DNA of 64,000 nucleotides, from assembly GCA_038531945.1 (NCBI GenBank), contig JBCBBH010000001.1, forward strand, positions 372,001 to 436,000. Direction: 5' to 3'. Origin of the DNA: CALBPI01 sp038531945. Its GTDB lineage: Bacteria > Pseudomonadota > Gammaproteobacteria > Steroidobacterales > Woeseiaceae. Both the position numbers and the translations under genes were made by a program. The notes under the pieces are model-generated. The model was not told the DNA's origin and searched no databases. It was given only the letters and a program-made list of their open reading frames with translations. Every line of letters begins with the position of its first letter. Position 1 is the stretch's first letter. Positions 1 to 7,794 of the stretch are shown in pieces.

Positions 1-1709
1 AACCCGCGAACGTGTTGATCGACGCCACCGGTAATGTGCGGCTGATCGACTTCGGCGTGTCGTCCTTGATCAAACCCGAGAATTCACACGAGGTCGGCCC
101 TCTGACCATCGCATACGCGGCACCGGAACAACTAAACGCCGAAACACCGTCAATCGCAACCGACATTTTTTCGATCGGCCTGGTACTACACCAGAATCTC
201 GTCGGCCATCTACCGGCTCGAGCGAGTGACGGAAGCGTCGAAATTCAACCAAACGACATCGGTTCCGTTGACTTGTTTGCGATCCTCGCAAAAGCCATCG
301 CGTATGACCCGGCCGAGCGCTATAACACTGTGAACGCGCTGCGACAGGATCTCGCAAATCTGATTGATCGCAGACCAGTAGCTGCGCGTAACGGTAATTC
401 ACTGTATCGATTCAGCAAGGCTTTGCAGCGCAACCCCGGCATTTTTGCACTTGGCGGTGGATTGACCGTCGCGTTGCTGGTTGGCTATGCATCGACGTTC
501 ATTGCGAATCAACGTGAACAAGCGTCGCGACAGCGCGCAGAGTTTTTCCTTGCGAAAGCAGAAGACAACGTCGCGCTCCAAAGCACATATCGCGATATTC
601 TGGACCGCGCATTCACGACAGAAGCGGACAGTGCACGCGTCCGTGAGGTGATGCTCGCGCGAGCACAGGACGCGCTGGACAATTACCAAAAGGATCCCGA
701 TAAAGCGGCGCAGATTTGCCTGGTTGTCGGCGGACACTTCGTCGACGCGTTCGACTACGACACGGCACGCGGTGTTCTGGAGCCTTGGATTACCGCCGGG
801 TTCGGGAGCGAAGGTCTGCTGCGCACCGGGAAAATGCGTCTTGCGGATGTATTCACAGCGGTTGGCGAGACGGAAAAAGGCCTTGCCTTGTTGCGAGAAA
901 TCGCGCCCAGTTTCGATGACCCCAATCGATACCTGTCCGACGAACACTTATCGTTCGCATTCGAGCTAGCGTACGCCACCAGCGACCCGCAGGACTCGAG
1001 CAACGCCCGCCGCTTGATGGAAATCGCCATCGCCGAGGATCGCGGCGATGACCCCGATCGGTTATTCGGCGCCTTGCACTATCTACAGTACCTGCAAAAA
1101 GATGCGGGAGAGTTTCGGACGGCGCACGAGACGATGAAGCGTGCGGCAGCCCTGTATGAATCCTCGGCACTGCGAGATCACTCACAATGGGGTATCACAC
1201 AAATCTACCTGGCCGCTTATGAGTTCTACGTTGATCGTGATTTTACCCAGGCTGAACAACGCGTCGACGAGTTGATTACCTGGAGCGATGAGAACGGCAG
1301 CCCGGATGATCAGGCCTACCGGTTCAAGGCGGAATTGGCCGCAGAGCGGGGAGATTTCTCGGTGGCTCGCGACACCATGGACCGATCAGCCGAAATCGAG
1401 GCGCAGTATTTTGGATCTGCTTTCTTTTCGGTTTTCGGCGATATCGAGCTGCGTGCGCAGATGGGAGATTTTGAAGGCGCTCGAGCGGGCGTCGCAGCAT
1501 TTGCCGAGGCGCGCGCGAGTGAGTCGTCGGAGCCAAGCTATCACGTACGCTTTGCACTTGCAGCGGCGTATGTCGAAGCGCTGGCGGGAGATTTGGAGGG
1601 TGCCGCGGCACAACTCGAGCGCTTTGGGTTCTCTGTCGAGCGCGCAAAAAGTGACCCGGCACGCATGTACCGGGTCGAACGTCTCAGGGAAATGGGGGTT
1701 AGGTTTTAG
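1..1709 (+). CDS. Ser/Thr protein kinase with C-terminal helical-repeat region (5' partial)
   Basis: The gene enters from the left edge; the reading frame is open from base 3. The first visible residues (PANVLID) are the end of the catalytic-loop KPxN motif. They are followed by the DFG motif (DFG at bases 48-56), an APE-type motif (AAPEQ) and a subdomain IX match (TDIFSIG), so this is the C-terminal lobe of a Hanks-type kinase. Counting from the GTG at base 12, residues about 143-164 form one membrane segment. The roughly 400 residues after it are alpha-helical and look like TPR-type repeats, probably periplasmic. This architecture is common for kinases encoded beside ECF sigma factors of the kind found at 2463. 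The ATP-binding lobe and true start lie outside the window. Confidence 0.9.
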   Translation, partial: PANVLIDATGNVRLIDFGVSSLIKPENSHEVGPLTIAYAAPEQLNAETPSIATDIFSIGLVLHQNLVGHLPARASDGSVEIQPNDIGSVDLFAILAKAIAYDPAERYNTVNALRQDLANLIDRRPVAARNGNSLYRFSKALQRNPGIFALGGGLTVALLVGYASTFIANQREQASRQRAEFFLAKAEDNVALQSTYRDILDRAFTTEADSARVREVMLARAQDALDNYQKDPDKAAQICLVVGGHFVDAFDYDTARGVLEPWITAGFGSEGLLRTGKMRLADVFTAVGETEKGLALLREIAPSFDDPNRYLSDEHLSFAFELAYATSDPQDSSNARRLMEIAIAEDRGDDPDRLFGALHYLQYLQKDAGEFRTAHETMKRAAALYESSALRDHSQWGITQIYLAAYEFYVDRDFTQAEQRVDELITWSDENGSPDDQAYRFKAELAAERGDFSVARDTMDRSAEIEAQYFGSAFFSVFGDIELRAQMGDFEGARAGVAAFAEARASESSEPSYHVRFALAAAYVEALAGDLEGAAAQLERFGFSVERAKSDPARMYRVERLREMGVRF

Positions 1710-1718
1710 AGACGTCAA

Positions 1719-2324
1719 TCAGCAGGATTCAGCGGAGTAGTCGCCTTGGACAATGTAGGTGCAGCCGTCCGAGGCTCTGCCGACATGTGTTCCTGGCTTC
1801 CCGCCAATCCACTCCATGTAGTGAGAACCGCCACCGCCGCCGCGGCGACTCGCCTGAGCCAGCGCCTGTTGGACGTTGAACATCGCCGGTCCGCCCTCAT
1901 AGCCGCCCATACCGTGGGCATTCATCCAAAAGCGGCCGGGCAGGACCTGTCCGAACAGTTGTTGATAAAACAGGTATTCCATCGGGTGGATCTCACGACC
2001 ATTGATAAACACGCCCGTCACGCGACCATTGCCACCCCCCGATGCGGATGCGCTCAGGGTGCCGCCGATATTCAGCCCTGGGTGTAACTGGCCAGCCGGA
2101 GGGCCGCTCTCCATGCCATACAATCCCGAAACGGTGTCATACCAATAGCGACCGGGCTGAACCGAGCCGTACAGCGATATCAGTGCGTTCACCTGCTGGC
2201 GGTCCAGGGTGCTGCCGTTGACGACCACCTTGATGGATGCCTGCTCGGCATCGTTATCGTCGGCGCTGGCGATCTGCCCGCCGAGGGCCAGAATTCCTAT
2301 CAGGATCAGTGTGAGTGTTCTCAT
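1719..2324 (-). CDS. Secreted protein with two PGR(Y/F)W repeats, unknown function
   Basis: I do not recognise the family. The 201-residue product begins with a typical signal peptide (residues 1-21, cleavage after ASA). Two copies of a similar block follow. Residues about 36-80 hold LYGSVQPGRYW and GLYGMESGPP; residues about 108-152 hold LFGQVLPGRFW and GGYEGGP. A serine/glycine-rich stretch (91-100) separates them, and a second glycine run lies at 161-166. Two cysteines (188 and 201) close to the C-terminus could form a disulfide. It converges with the kinase gene (10 bp apart) and diverges from the sigma-factor gene across 138 bp, so it may belong to that signalling locus. This is inference from position only. 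Confidence 0.8.
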   Translation of the reverse strand: MRTLTLILIGILALGGQIASADDNDAEQASIKVVVNGSTLDRQQVNALISLYGSVQPGRYWYDTVSGLYGMESGPPAGQLHPGLNIGGTLSASASGGGNGRVTGVFINGREIHPMEYLFYQQLFGQVLPGRFWMNAHGMGGYEGGPAMFNVQQALAQASRRGGGGGSHYMEWIGGKPGTHVGRASDGCTYIVQGDYSAESC

Positions 2325-2462
2325 CGTTTTTCACCGTGAGTTGATTGCTCTCACTCTCAGTAACGCAACGACTGGCCACAACCGGCCAAATTGCCTGCCC
2401 CCGGTTGACAGCTCCGGTGGGTATGGCAAACCCTTAGGTCTTGCACGTGAGGAAAACATCCC

Positions 2463-3032
2463 GTGAGCGAAGAGTTCGAGGACATCACCCAGACGGACTA
2501 CACCCGCAGCGACCGCGAGTTGGCGGACAAGCTGTTTCGGGAGAATTATGATGCGCTGCTGAACATTGCACGGGCCCGCAGAAGGCGAGCACAGCTCGAC
2601 ACGATGAATACCGTCGACCTGCTACATGAGAGCTACCTGAAGCTCGGGCGTCAGGCTGGATACGAGTCAACTCAGCACTTCCAGCGCACCGCCTCGCTGG
2701 CGATGCGACATGTCATTGTCGATCACGCGCGCCGGCGTATCAGCGACAAACGCGGCGGACCGCAGCGAGATGTGCCGCTCGACGCGGTCGAGGACATGCT
2801 TCCGGGATTCAGCGAAACCCCGGAACAGATTGTTCTGATTTCGGAGCTGATGGGGCGCCTCGGCGAATACCGGGAGCGCTGGATGCACATCGTCGACGCG
2901 CGCTATTTCGCGGGAATGACCGAGGAAGAGACCGCATATTTGTACGGAATTTCGGTTCGTACTGTTCGAAGAGAGTGGGCTGAAGCGCGCAAATGGCTTG
3001 CGGAAATGCTCGACCAGGGTGCGACGGGCTAG
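2463..3032 (+). CDS. ECF-type RNA polymerase sigma factor (kinase-linked family)
   Basis: The 189-residue protein has a sigma region 2-like N-terminal half (YDALLNIARAR..., LLHESYLKL) and a region 4 helix-turn-helix near residues 150-180 (MTEEETAYLYGISVRTV). The sequence resembles the ECF group often annotated as TIGR02999, whose genes commonly sit next to Ser/Thr kinases with TPR tails; one such kinase ends 750 bp upstream. The start is GTG at 2463, supported by GAGGA at 2450-2454 about 8 bp upstream. No anti-sigma factor is visible next to it, which fits regulation by phosphorylation, but that is inference. Its 3' end overlaps the convergent engB gene by 4 bp. Confidence 0.88.
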   Translation: MSEEFEDITQTDYTRSDRELADKLFRENYDALLNIARARRRRAQLDTMNTVDLLHESYLKLGRQAGYESTQHFQRTASLAMRHVIVDHARRRISDKRGGPQRDVPLDAVEDMLPGFSETPEQIVLISELMGRLGEYRERWMHIVDARYFAGMTEEETAYLYGISVRTVRREWAEARKWLAEMLDQGATG

Positions 3033-3619
3033 TCCGCAGACGTCAACATGGCCGCCAGCATTGCTCGTGCAGCCTCACACCCTTCACCCGATTGTGACGA
3101 GAACAGCTGCACGGTGGCGCGCTCCCCGAGTTCTCTCGCCGCCTTTAATCGAGCGGTCTTGGCAGCGCCGCGTTTGAGCTTGTCCGATTTTGTCAGGAGA
3201 ACGTGCGCGGGAATCTCAAGCTCATCGGCATAGTCGAGCATTGTACGATCGAAGTCGAGCAGTCCCCGACGGATGTCGACGATGACAAAAATACCTGTAA
3301 GTGATTGTCTTTGCTCGAAATAACTCGCCATTAATATCTGCCAGTGGTCGCGCATCTGTTTTGAGACACGAGCGAATCCATAGCCTGGCAGATCAACCAG
3401 TCGAGACTGTTCTTGAAGCGCGAAAAAATTGATGAGCTGGGTGCGTCCCGGCGTCTTCGAAACTCTTGCGAATTGGCGTCGATTCACGAGTCGATTGATG
3501 GCGCTGGACTTGCCGGCGTTCGAGCGACCGGCGAAGGCGACCTCCATTCCATCGTCCGGAACAAACTGATCCGGGGCGTTGGCACTCAAGAGGAAGTGAG
3601 CTTTGGGAAAGACGGACAT
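3029..3619 (-). CDS. engB: Ribosome biogenesis GTP-binding protein EngB (YihA/YsxC)
   Basis: A 196-residue GTPase of usual EngB length. The P-loop GRSNAGKSS is at residues 31-39, the switch II motif DLPGYG at 76-81, and the specificity motif TKSD follows. The conserved PGRTQ segment (switch I region) is also present. EngB helps assemble the large ribosomal subunit and is essential in many bacteria. The gene diverges from the cytochrome c4 gene over about 107 bp; engB next to a c4-type cytochrome and dsbA is a familiar gammaproteobacterial arrangement. Confidence 0.96.
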   Translation of the reverse strand: MSVFPKAHFLLSANAPDQFVPDDGMEVAFAGRSNAGKSSAINRLVNRRQFARVSKTPGRTQLINFFALQEQSRLVDLPGYGFARVSKQMRDHWQILMASYFEQRQSLTGIFVIVDIRRGLLDFDRTMLDYADELEIPAHVLLTKSDKLKRGAAKTARLKAARELGERATVQLFSSQSGEGCEAARAMLAAMLTSAD

Positions 3620-3658
3620 CAGAGGCCTCAGAGAAATGCTGGTTGGCCGCTATAGGTG

Positions 3659-3664
3659 TATAAT
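3659..3664 (+). promoter_or_regulatory. Possible -10 element (TATAAT) of the cytochrome c4 / dsbA operon
   Basis: A perfect TATAAT lies 62 bp before the cytochrome c4 start in the engB/c4 intergenic region. I see no good -35 hexamer at the right distance, so the element is supported only by its match and location. Confidence 0.35.
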
Positions 3665-3726
3665 GCCCGGCTATCGCAGGATAGACACGGACAGTCTTTG
3701 TCTAAATTTGGCAAGAGGATATCGCT

Positions 3727-4380
3727 TTGAACTTTAGAAACTGGTTCGACGCGCCCAAACGCGCGGCGAGTTTTATTGTGCTCATGCTAGTCGCAGGTCC
3801 ATCGGCAGCGGAACACCGCGAACAACACGGTGACCCAGAGGCCGGTAAAACCAAATCCACAGTCTGCGCGGCTTGCCACGGCGCCGATGGTAACAGCTTG
3901 AACCCGGTATGGCCGAGCTTGGCGGGACAACACACCTCTTACTTGGTGCAACAGCTCGCCTATTTTAAAGCGGGAGATCGCAACAACGTATTGATGAACT
4001 CGCAGGCAGCAGGATTGTCTGAGCAGGACATGAAAGATCTTGCCGCCTATTTCGCCTCTCAAACCCCGGTGGTACGTGAGGTTGCCGACCCCGATTCGAC
4101 CGATATCGCACGCAGACTTTACCGCGGCGGCGATAAAGAGCGTGGCATACCTGCGTGTATTGCTTGCCACGGCCCAGCGGGTGACGGCAACCCCGGCGTT
4201 CCGTATCCGGTGATTGGCGGCCAGCATGCGGCGTACACGGCGAGCAGTTTGCGAGCCTATGCGGCTGATGACGACGCACGCTCCAACGTGGAGACGCAGA
4301 ACATTATGACCACCATTGCATTGAAGTTAGAGCCTGCTGAGATCGACGCGTTGGCTTCATACGTGCAAGGCCTTAACTAA
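3727..4380 (+). CDS. Dihaem cytochrome c4, periplasmic
   Basis: The 217-residue protein has an N-terminal hydrophobic export signal ending near residue 28 and two c-type haem sites, CAACH (residues 47-51) and CIACH (144-148). They lie in two homologous halves, each with a candidate axial methionine (in VLMNSQA and NIMTT). This is the layout of cytochrome c4, a soluble or membrane-associated electron carrier feeding terminal oxidases; the aa3 oxidase genes are at 56.8 kb. The start is TTG at 3727 with AAGAGGA (3712-3718) 8 bp upstream. It probably forms an operon with the DsbA gene 24 bp downstream; cytochrome c maturation and disulfide chemistry share the periplasm. Confidence 0.93.
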   Translation: MNFRNWFDAPKRAASFIVLMLVAGPSAAEHREQHGDPEAGKTKSTVCAACHGADGNSLNPVWPSLAGQHTSYLVQQLAYFKAGDRNNVLMNSQAAGLSEQDMKDLAAYFASQTPVVREVADPDSTDIARRLYRGGDKERGIPACIACHGPAGDGNPGVPYPVIGGQHAAYTASSLRAYAADDDARSNVETQNIMTTIALKLEPAEIDALASYVQGLN

Positions 4381-4404
4381 TATCGAGTCTGACGGAGCAC
4401 CGCT

Positions 4405-5241
4405 ATGCCAGCGTCAAAATTGTTGTTTGCCCTTATCTGTATCGCGCTCACTGTCTCAGGGTGCGGCAAGGATGAACGTCCAACGATCGAAACCGCCGAA
4501 ACGCAGACGACACCAACCGATGTAGTCGAACAAGCGGCCGAGGCACGAACCGAACAAAGCGACCAACTGGCGGCGGTCGAGGAATCGGACGGCAGTTTTG
4601 ACGCTGAAGCAGAAGCGCGTGAAGTCACGTTACGCATGGCGCAGGAAACCGCGCCCAGCGCACCACAACGATTTCGTGCCGGCACACACTTCGACCGGTT
4701 TCAGCCCTCGAAAGCGACCGTAACAGGCACCGACGGTATCGAGGTTGCAGAAGTCTTTTGGTACGGCTGCAATCATTGCTACAACCTCGAGCCAACACTT
4801 AAGCGCTGGTCGAGCGATCTGCCTCAAGACGTCGAGTTTGTGAAGATGCCGGCGGTCTGGAATCCCTTGCTCGAAACACACGCGCAGTTGTTTTACACAA
4901 TCGAAGCGCTCGGCGGCACCGACGCTTTGACGGACAAGGACAAGGTCCACCAGGCCGTGTTCGACGAGATTCATTTGAACCGTAAAATGCTGCGGACGGA
5001 GCGGGAAATCAAAGCGTTGCTGGAACAGTATGGCGTTGACGATGAGACGTTCGAAGCGAGCTGGAACTCGTTCGAAGTGAATACACGCCTGCGACAAGCG
5101 AAGTCCCTTAACCGGGCTTACCAAATCGCGAGTGTGCCGACGATGATCGTCAACGGTCGTTATAAGACGTCCGAAGTGCAGGCAGGCGGAAAGCCTGAAC
5201 TGATTGCGGTGATCGACGAGTTGGTCGCCAGCGAACGATAA
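4405..5241 (+). CDS. dsbA: Lipoprotein thiol:disulfide oxidoreductase DsbA
   Basis: This is a DsbA-type thioredoxin-fold oxidase that introduces disulfides into exported proteins. The active site is CNHC (Cys122, Cys125; E. coli has CPHC), and a cis-proline loop SVPTMIV lies near the C-terminus. It differs from classical DsbA in two ways. The signal sequence ends in a lipobox (VSGC, Cys20), so the protein should be lipid-anchored. About 70 acidic, low-complexity residues then precede the catalytic domain, giving 278 residues instead of about 210. Lipoprotein DsbAs are known, for example in Neisseria. The gene follows the cytochrome c4 gene by 24 bp. Confidence 0.92.
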   Translation: MPASKLLFALICIALTVSGCGKDERPTIETAETQTTPTDVVEQAAEARTEQSDQLAAVEESDGSFDAEAEAREVTLRMAQETAPSAPQRFRAGTHFDRFQPSKATVTGTDGIEVAEVFWYGCNHCYNLEPTLKRWSSDLPQDVEFVKMPAVWNPLLETHAQLFYTIEALGGTDALTDKDKVHQAVFDEIHLNRKMLRTEREIKALLEQYGVDDETFEASWNSFEVNTRLRQAKSLNRAYQIASVPTMIVNGRYKTSEVQAGGKPELIAVIDELVASER

Positions 5242-5247
5242 CGCAAC

Positions 5248-6387
5248 TTAGTGGCCCTGCTCGGCGACAATCTCCCAACCGGCAGGGCCGTTTCTCCAGT
5301 AAATTCTCCGCAGAACGCGCACGCTATCACTGCCACGCTGGAGCCGAAGAAAGAAGCGCGATAAATACACGCTGCTTTCGTCATCAGCACGAAAGATCGC
5401 AAGCTCCTCCACGGCAACGCGCGAGAAATCTGCTGCCGCTATAGCCGCAGCAGTCTGCGCACGCCAGCGCTCTGCGGACCCACCAAATCGCGTGTAGCCG
5501 GGCGGGTAGAAGCCAACAAACGCCTGTGCATTTGCCTGCTGCCACGCCTCTGACCACGCGCTGACGGCGGCCCTCAGCGTTGCCAACTCCGGCGGCCGAT
5601 CATCGACTGCTCGCCAGCGTAAGCCTGACGAGAGCACGACCGGTGTGTGCGATAACGAAAGTGCACCGGACAGCTCAACGATCCGGTCATTGTCGAACGC
5701 CACACAACCATCCGTGTCGCGCGGTGGACGTACGTTGTTGTCACGATTGATGCCGTGCAACCAAATGCCATCACCGGTGCGGCCTTGCGCTCGATCCAAC
5801 GCATTCGGATAGTCGAGCGTAATCGCGCGAGCGCCATACCGCTCTGGCAGTTTTTGGGTGTCCAGTGCGTCTAGCGGGAAATAGACACCCAGCGGCGTGC
5901 GGCGATCGCCACGGCGGCGCTTACCATGGCCGGCGCGACCGCTCGACACATAGTAGGCGTCTCGAACGCCCCAACCGGAACGGGCATCGCGATGCAGTCG
6001 ATACGCTACATGCCTTCCCAGGTCGACCGCGACAAGCTCGGACACATTATTAGGCACTTGAAGGACGGCGTCGGGCAGCAGACCATCGTCGATCGTGTGA
6101 CGCTCGACGAACGCTGCGCGCGCCTGTTGCCACAGCGGCGCAAGCTCTGGAAACGAACGATTGCCCTCGGTCGCATAGCCACCACGCTGCATATCTGCGA
6201 GTTCGATGTCGAGAAGTGCTGCCGGCGACTCCGGATCCAGCCGGTCCAGGGCGTTGACCAATCGCACCGCCTCGTCCATCCGACCTTCCAGAACTCGCGT
6301 CATCGCATCGAGCAATGCCGTCTCATCCGCAATGCACACAACGCTGGCGAGCATTGCGCACAGGGAAAACACGATCCGTTGGATCAA
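5248..6387 (-). CDS. L,D-transpeptidase family protein (YafK-like) with C-terminal NTF2-like region
   Basis: An exported peptidoglycan-modifying enzyme candidate. The catalytic YkuD-type motif is present as a histidine-glycine pair (WLHGIN) followed by TDGCVAF, where the cysteine would be the nucleophile; the T/S-D-G-C form resembles the YafK/DpaA subgroup. The last ~120 residues look like an NTF2/SnoaL-type fold, seen at the C-terminus of similar proteins. I place the start at TTG 6387. It gives a clean signal peptide (MIQRIVFSLCAMLASVVCIA) and a 4-bp TTGA overlap with the upstream HD-GYP gene; an ATG at 6447 would add 20 unlikely residues. Coupled translation with the HD-GYP gene is therefore likely. 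Confidence 0.82.
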   Translation of the reverse strand: MIQRIVFSLCAMLASVVCIADETALLDAMTRVLEGRMDEAVRLVNALDRLDPESPAALLDIELADMQRGGYATEGNRSFPELAPLWQQARAAFVERHTIDDGLLPDAVLQVPNNVSELVAVDLGRHVAYRLHRDARSGWGVRDAYYVSSGRAGHGKRRRGDRRTPLGVYFPLDALDTQKLPERYGARAITLDYPNALDRAQGRTGDGIWLHGINRDNNVRPPRDTDGCVAFDNDRIVELSGALSLSHTPVVLSSGLRWRAVDDRPPELATLRAAVSAWSEAWQQANAQAFVGFYPPGYTRFGGSAERWRAQTAAAIAAADFSRVAVEELAIFRADDESSVYLSRFFLRLQRGSDSVRVLRRIYWRNGPAGWEIVAEQGH

Positions 6388-7661
6388 TCGAACAGCGTCC
6401 GTGGCTCGATGCCGAAGGCCCCTGGTGGATGACCACGAACGATCCAAAGGGCTTTGGCCTTGGATGGGTCTCGCTGGTAGGACTTCAGCGCGACCTCGCG
6501 AACCGATGTTGGTGTCTTGTCGGCTTTGGTCACCACATGCAGCGTGGGACGAAGTCGGCGGTCGGGGTCACTCACGCTGACCACACCCACTTCACCGCTG
6601 TTCAACTCAACGATACTGCCACTCGGAAAACGGCCTATCGCCTGCACGAATTGATCAGCGATGAGAGTATCCAGCGGACTCGACTCCGCAGCGAGTGACA
6701 CAGTCCCGAGTGCTTCCGAAGGTGCCATCGGCGGTCGCCGAGAATTGCCGGTGATCATGGCGTCGAATTGATCAACGACCCCGGCAAGTATGCCTGCTGC
6801 GCTCCGTGGATCCTCGCCACTGGCTAGCGGATATCCACCCCCTTGCGGGCGAATGTGATGTTGCACCACCATTTCGGTGCAGATGTGAGGCAGATCGGAA
6901 ATGCCCTCGAGCATCTCTCGGCCCAACGCGACATGCGCCTGCATGGCCAGTTGCTGTCGTTTACCGTAGCTGGTCGTCTCATCGAGCAACGACGGCGCCA
7001 GCTTCTGCATACCAATATCGAGAAGTAGGCCGCCGACGGCCAGGTCCACCAACATTTTGGGCGGCAACTCGAGGTAGCGCGCGAACACGGCACACCACAC
7101 CGCTGTCGATACACTTCGGTCGGTGGTGCGGTCGCTACGCTTGCTCAGCATAGCGGCACGAATCATGGCATCCGGATCGTCTGTGGCGCGCACAGCGATC
7201 GATTCGACGACCCCGCGACAGTGGGCGGCGCGCACCGGCTTCTTTGCTCTGAGGGCACTCAGCAACTTTTTTCGTTGCTCCAATGCATGCTCGTAAACCG
7301 ACTGCGCGGCCGCGAAATCTACACGCTGAGACGGCGCTTTCGCATAAACGTGCGGGTCGGTATCCGTCAGCATTTCCCGGAGCGCCAATCGCTTGCTCTC
7401 GACGACTTCGGTCGAGTCGGTCGTCGAAAAATCCAACATCGACTCACGTGACAGGGTCACTGTGCTGACAAAATGCGGATCGATAAACACCGTCGTGCAG
7501 TATTTCTGCAGAAGCTCAATTTCGGAGCGCGACAAGATTTCGAAACCCTGGAATCGAAACGGCGTCTCCGACCAGGGGCAATCCAGGTCAGCCACAAACA
7601 TGCCCAGCTCCAATCGTTGCGTGGAGACTGGTGTGAGTTCTTTGTGGACAGAAGATTCCAT
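6384..7661 (-). CDS. HD-GYP-related protein with DUF3391 domain, degenerate catalytic site
   Basis: The N-terminus (LELGMFVADLDCPW, FRFQGFEI) matches the DUF3391 domain that often precedes HD-GYP cyclic-di-GMP phosphodiesterases. The C-terminal half follows the HD-GYP pattern but lacks key residues. The HDIGK motif reads LDIGM, the early metal-binding histidine is replaced (DRSVS where HS is usual), and HHExxDGxGYP reads HHIRPQGGGYP. The GYP, the HH pair and a later histidine (QAHVALG) remain. It is therefore probably not a normal phosphodiesterase and may bind nucleotide or partners. I chose ATG 7661 (AGGCGA upstream) rather than ATG 7691, which has no spacing to its purine run. It overlaps the L,D-transpeptidase gene by 4 bp. 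Confidence 0.82.
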   Translation of the reverse strand: MESSVHKELTPVSTQRLELGMFVADLDCPWSETPFRFQGFEILSRSEIELLQKYCTTVFIDPHFVSTVTLSRESMLDFSTTDSTEVVESKRLALREMLTDTDPHVYAKAPSQRVDFAAAQSVYEHALEQRKKLLSALRAKKPVRAAHCRGVVESIAVRATDDPDAMIRAAMLSKRSDRTTDRSVSTAVWCAVFARYLELPPKMLVDLAVGGLLLDIGMQKLAPSLLDETTSYGKRQQLAMQAHVALGREMLEGISDLPHICTEMVVQHHIRPQGGGYPLASGEDPRSAAGILAGVVDQFDAMITGNSRRPPMAPSEALGTVSLAAESSPLDTLIADQFVQAIGRFPSGSIVELNSGEVGVVSVSDPDRRLRPTLHVVTKADKTPTSVREVALKSYQRDPSKAKALWIVRGHPPGAFGIEPRTLFD

Positions 7662-7794
7662 GTATCGCCTGAATCCCGTGCGTGGCACCATTCCTTGGTT
7701 TCTTTTCGACTATAAAGCACAGACTGTCGCGAATCCGAGATTTATCTCCTGATTTCGCAACAAAATTAGACCATATCCAGGAAATTCACACGTT

